29,957 nucleotides of DNA from Ettlia oleoabundans (taxonomy: Eukaryota; Chlorophyta; Chlorophyceae; Chlamydomonadales), in the NCBI GenBank assembly GCA_019693395.1, contig JAAMXP010000204.1, positions 1-29,957 on the forward strand. Reading direction: 5' to 3'. The position numbers and the translations under genes were made by a program. Every line of letters starts with the position of its first letter. Position 1 is the stretch's first letter. Below the pieces are notes generated by a model. The model was not told the origin of the DNA and searched no databases. It worked only from the letters and a program-made list of their open reading frames with translations. Below, one piece after another: positions 27,701 to 29,957 of the stretch.

Positions 27701-29421
27701 CACAGCAGGGTGCTGAGTGCGGCGTTGAGGCAGCCTTTCGCGGTGACCAGCGTTGCTCGAGAGCTGCCATCAGGCGGTGTGGCAGTACAATGCATTTTAA
27801 CTTCCAACATGGCGGTACAAGCTGAGCTCTCCAAGCTGGCACTTGAGCCCCAGCCCGGCTTCTCGCTGACTACTAGCCTGCTGGACAGCATGGGCATGCT
27901 GCCCTTCAGCTTGCCACCTTTCGGCAGCGTCACCGCCAGCTTCTTGCTAGCTGCCGATGAGCTAACAGAAGACTTTACGGCGGTACCAGCCAAGCTGCAA
28001 CCCTCAGCACTCATCGTTGAGTATAGCATAGTCAGCGCGCAACAGTGCGGCATCGCCGCTGCGTCGCTGGCATTTGGCGGCGGGAGCACAAGTGCTGCCG
28101 ATATCAGTGCTGTAGGGAGGGCTCGGGCGGCCTCAGGCGCCGCGGGCAGTGCAGCATCAGGCGCGGCTGAGGCTGCTGCTGACGTTGCTGCGGTGCTTTC
28201 CGTGTTACAAACCCCAGCACAGGAGGTGCTTGATCAGCTGGATGCTAGCGGCAGGCAGCGGCCAAGCAGCCCGCTTGGCTCCCCCGGCAAGCGCTTAAGT
28301 GAGGGCTCACCCACAGCCACCGCCGCAGCTGCAGCGCTTGGCGACGAGGGCCTAGGTGGACCCAGCGGCAGGCAGCACTGCAACTTCAGGCACCTCCTCA
28401 CACTTGAAATGCCAGCCTCAGAAGAAAGCAGCTCAGGTGAGTGCGCGCAGTGGATACGCAGAGAAAAGGCCATCATTGGGTCGGAGGCTCTGATGAAAAG
28501 CTTTTGACATTGTGGTGGCATAGGAAGGGCCTGTTGTGGATGGAGTTGAGCAGCAGCTGTTTTGGGCATATGCATTGACTCTCCCCTGTGTTGTCCTGGC
28601 TGACTGGAGGGTTTGCCTGAACTCACCGCAGGAGCGCTTGTGTATGTGCGGCAGCTGGGCCCCTTTGTGGCCACTCTTGGCCAGCCCACCACGCTGTGCT
28701 GGCGCCTGGAGCGCAGCGGGACCGCAGAGCAGCAGCAGCATGCCACACGCGTGGCCTTTGAGGTAATAGCAGAGGTGAGAGCGGGCTGGAAGGATGCCAG
28801 CCAACCTTGTACTGCACGTGTGGCTGTGGGGCACCCTATCTACCCCACGCTCCATGTGGATGTGTCCCCTCCACAGTCGCTTCCCTTCCGCTCGCTTGAC
28901 TGCTTGCATGCATGCGATTCAGCTGCTCATGTCACCCCACCCCTGGCAAGTTGAGTACTCCATCTCATACATCCGTTGCAACGCTTGCAGAGTGATGCCT
29001 GGCAACCGGTGGGCCGGCGGTTAGGCGGCGTCACGCTAGCGGGGCACAACGGTGCAGTGGCAACAATAGAGGCCACGTGGGTGCCACTGGCGGCCGGCAC
29101 GCTGCCAGTGCCCACACTGCGGCTGCAGGATGTGAATTTCCAGGTGTGGCATGGCTGGTTGGTTGATGGTGTTGGTCTCTATGGGCGTGTTTGGCTGTTC
29201 AGCGCCGGCATGGGGGCGGCACACAACAATTTGACGACTTTTGCTTTCAGGCGGTGCGTGTGGAGGTTTGTGGGTCCACCATCCGCCCACCTTAGGCTGC
29301 TACTGTTTCTTTGGTGATTGCGTCCTGCTGTTACCTTGGCCCATCCTTGTTGCAGGAAGTGTTTGATGTGGGCCTCTCGCTGTCCGGCACCAATGCCATA
29401 ACTGTGGTGGAGGCATATTGA
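20762..29421 (+). CDS. TRS130: TRAPPII complex subunit TRS130/TRAPPC10 homologue, 16 exons
   Basis: Subunit of the TRAPPII tether and Rab-GEF complex at the trans-Golgi/early endosome. Exons: 20762-20842, 21008-21096, 21270-21625, 21908-22164, 22383-22574, 22809-23011, 23236-24173, 24364-24545, 24717-25048, 25285-25784, 26024-26779, 26969-27316, 27528-28436, 28632-28774, 28991-29143, 29356-29421. The joined frame has 1834 residues, against about 1260 in land plants. Plant-like blocks: WFRSPFVMVVLVSCVDYED, ARRERCVRLD, EDALREYSELEACYLEVL, FASQSRLLLKLHRHAEVAER, EGWHALAANALPKLAACQ and a C-terminal beta-rich part with FVATLGQPTTLCWRLERS. The extra length is Ala/Ser/Gln/Pro-rich, notably about residues 375-520 and after the segment GLYLLLAKLYVAARTELLRL. 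Uncertain points: exon 4 may start at 21908 or 21914, intron 10 seems to use a GC donor (25785), and a 15-base exon near 29250 cannot be excluded. Confidence 0.9.
21673..21754. repeat. (TG)35(CG)6 dinucleotide repeat in TRS130 intron 3
   Basis: Thirty-five TG units (21673-21742) run directly into six CG units (21743-21754). Alternating purine-pyrimidine DNA of this kind readily adopts the Z form. It produces artificial Val-Cys and Thr-His frames on the two strands. It lies in the intron 21626-21907 and is likely length-polymorphic. Confidence 0.97.
24080..24100 (+). repeat. CAG repeat encoding seven glutamines in TRS130 exon 7
   Basis: Six CAG codons and one CAA within the low-complexity insertion of the TRS130 homologue. 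It is in frame and part of a wider Gln/Ser/Ala-rich stretch. Confidence 0.85.
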
Positions 29422-29957
29422 GTGGACTGCAACGCAGCCTCTTGATTCACGCAGCCCTGTGCAGAGTGAACTGGCACGAGCAGCGCATGCGCTATGTTGC
29501 TGGAGGCACATATTGTAACTGTCCTGGCAGTTTACAGAGCACATTGAGGCGCTAAGGTTAACAGCAAACAGCCAGGAAGTATGCAAAAGCAGGAGCATGT
29601 GGGCTTTAAGGTAAAGCAGGGGCACGCCGATCAAGACGAAACCGCAGCACTAGCCAAGTGGAGCAAGTTTTCAGGTGCTGTGCAAGCATATGCACAGCAA
29701 GCAACTGTAAATTGCTTCTTGTGGCTACTGCTTTGATTCTGCGTTGACCAACGCGCACCTGCTCTTCTTAGCAAACAATTATAGCAACACCTGTGCCCAG
29801 GTTGGGTATACTGGAGAGCGTAAGGCGATAGGTGCGGATAGGCAAGCAATGAATGACAGTGGCAACAAGCAAGTGCTGACCAAATCTCTTCTATCCAAGT
29901 TTGATGCGTGCGTGTGTGTGTGGTGGTGGTAGTGGCGGAGGGTTGGTGGGGGGTGTG
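29422..29957. other. 3' flank of TRS130 to window end
   Basis: No coding region was recognised on either strand. On the plus strand, TGTAA occurs at 29514-29518 and 29706-29710. On the minus strand, TGTAA at 29536-29532 would fit a convergent gene entering from the right, which cannot be tested here. The final about 50 bases are G/T-rich with short GTG and TGG repeats. Confidence 0.5.
29514..29518 (+). terminator. candidate TGTAA poly(A) signal of TRS130
   Basis: TGTAA, 93 bases after the TRS130 stop codon, on the coding strand. The distance is plausible for a short algal 3' UTR. Confidence 0.5.

Overview
The window is nuclear DNA of a green alga (Chlorophyta, probably a core chlorophyte). 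The evidence is dense intron-exon genes (about 60 GT/GC-AG introns whose acceptors nearly always end in TGCAG), a GC-rich composition judged by eye, alanine/glutamine-rich linkers, TGTAA motifs behind several stop codons, and a plastid-type pyruvate kinase of the land-plant/green-alga kind. No bacterial operon, RNA gene, CRISPR array or intact transposon was seen. I cannot name the genus from sequence alone.

Layout, left to right. (1) Minus strand, 5670 to 334: a complete 16-exon gene for NSF, the hexameric AAA ATPase that recycles SNARE complexes. (2) Divergent from it across 304 bp, plus strand, 5975-9302: a complete 10-exon gene for the mitochondrial E2 subunit of 2-oxoglutarate dehydrogenase (dihydrolipoyl succinyltransferase). 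(3) Plus strand, 9939-14149: a complete 13-exon gene for a plastidial pyruvate kinase of the alpha (PKp1-like) group. (4) Plus strand, 15683-19329, possibly starting at 14628: a transcription-factor-like protein with two separate GATA zinc fingers. A run of 93 consecutive C residues lies just upstream, in what may be one of its introns. (5) Plus strand, 20762-29421: a complete 16-exon gene for a TRS130/TRAPPC10 subunit of the TRAPPII tethering complex, enlarged by low-complexity insertions. The last about 540 bases are 3' flank.

The genes do not form a pathway cluster. NSF and TRS130 both serve membrane traffic; the E2 and pyruvate kinase genes both serve central carbon metabolism, in different organelles. 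This looks like ordinary gene order. Exon boundaries were placed by hand from splice consensus, reading-frame phase (all junctions in the four complete models close in frame) and remembered family sequences. No alignment or search was run.

I did not find a convincing undescribed system. The points most worth a second look are the two-finger GATA protein with an N-terminal tryptophan-rich segment, the 93-base poly-C tract, and three introns that appear to use GC donors.
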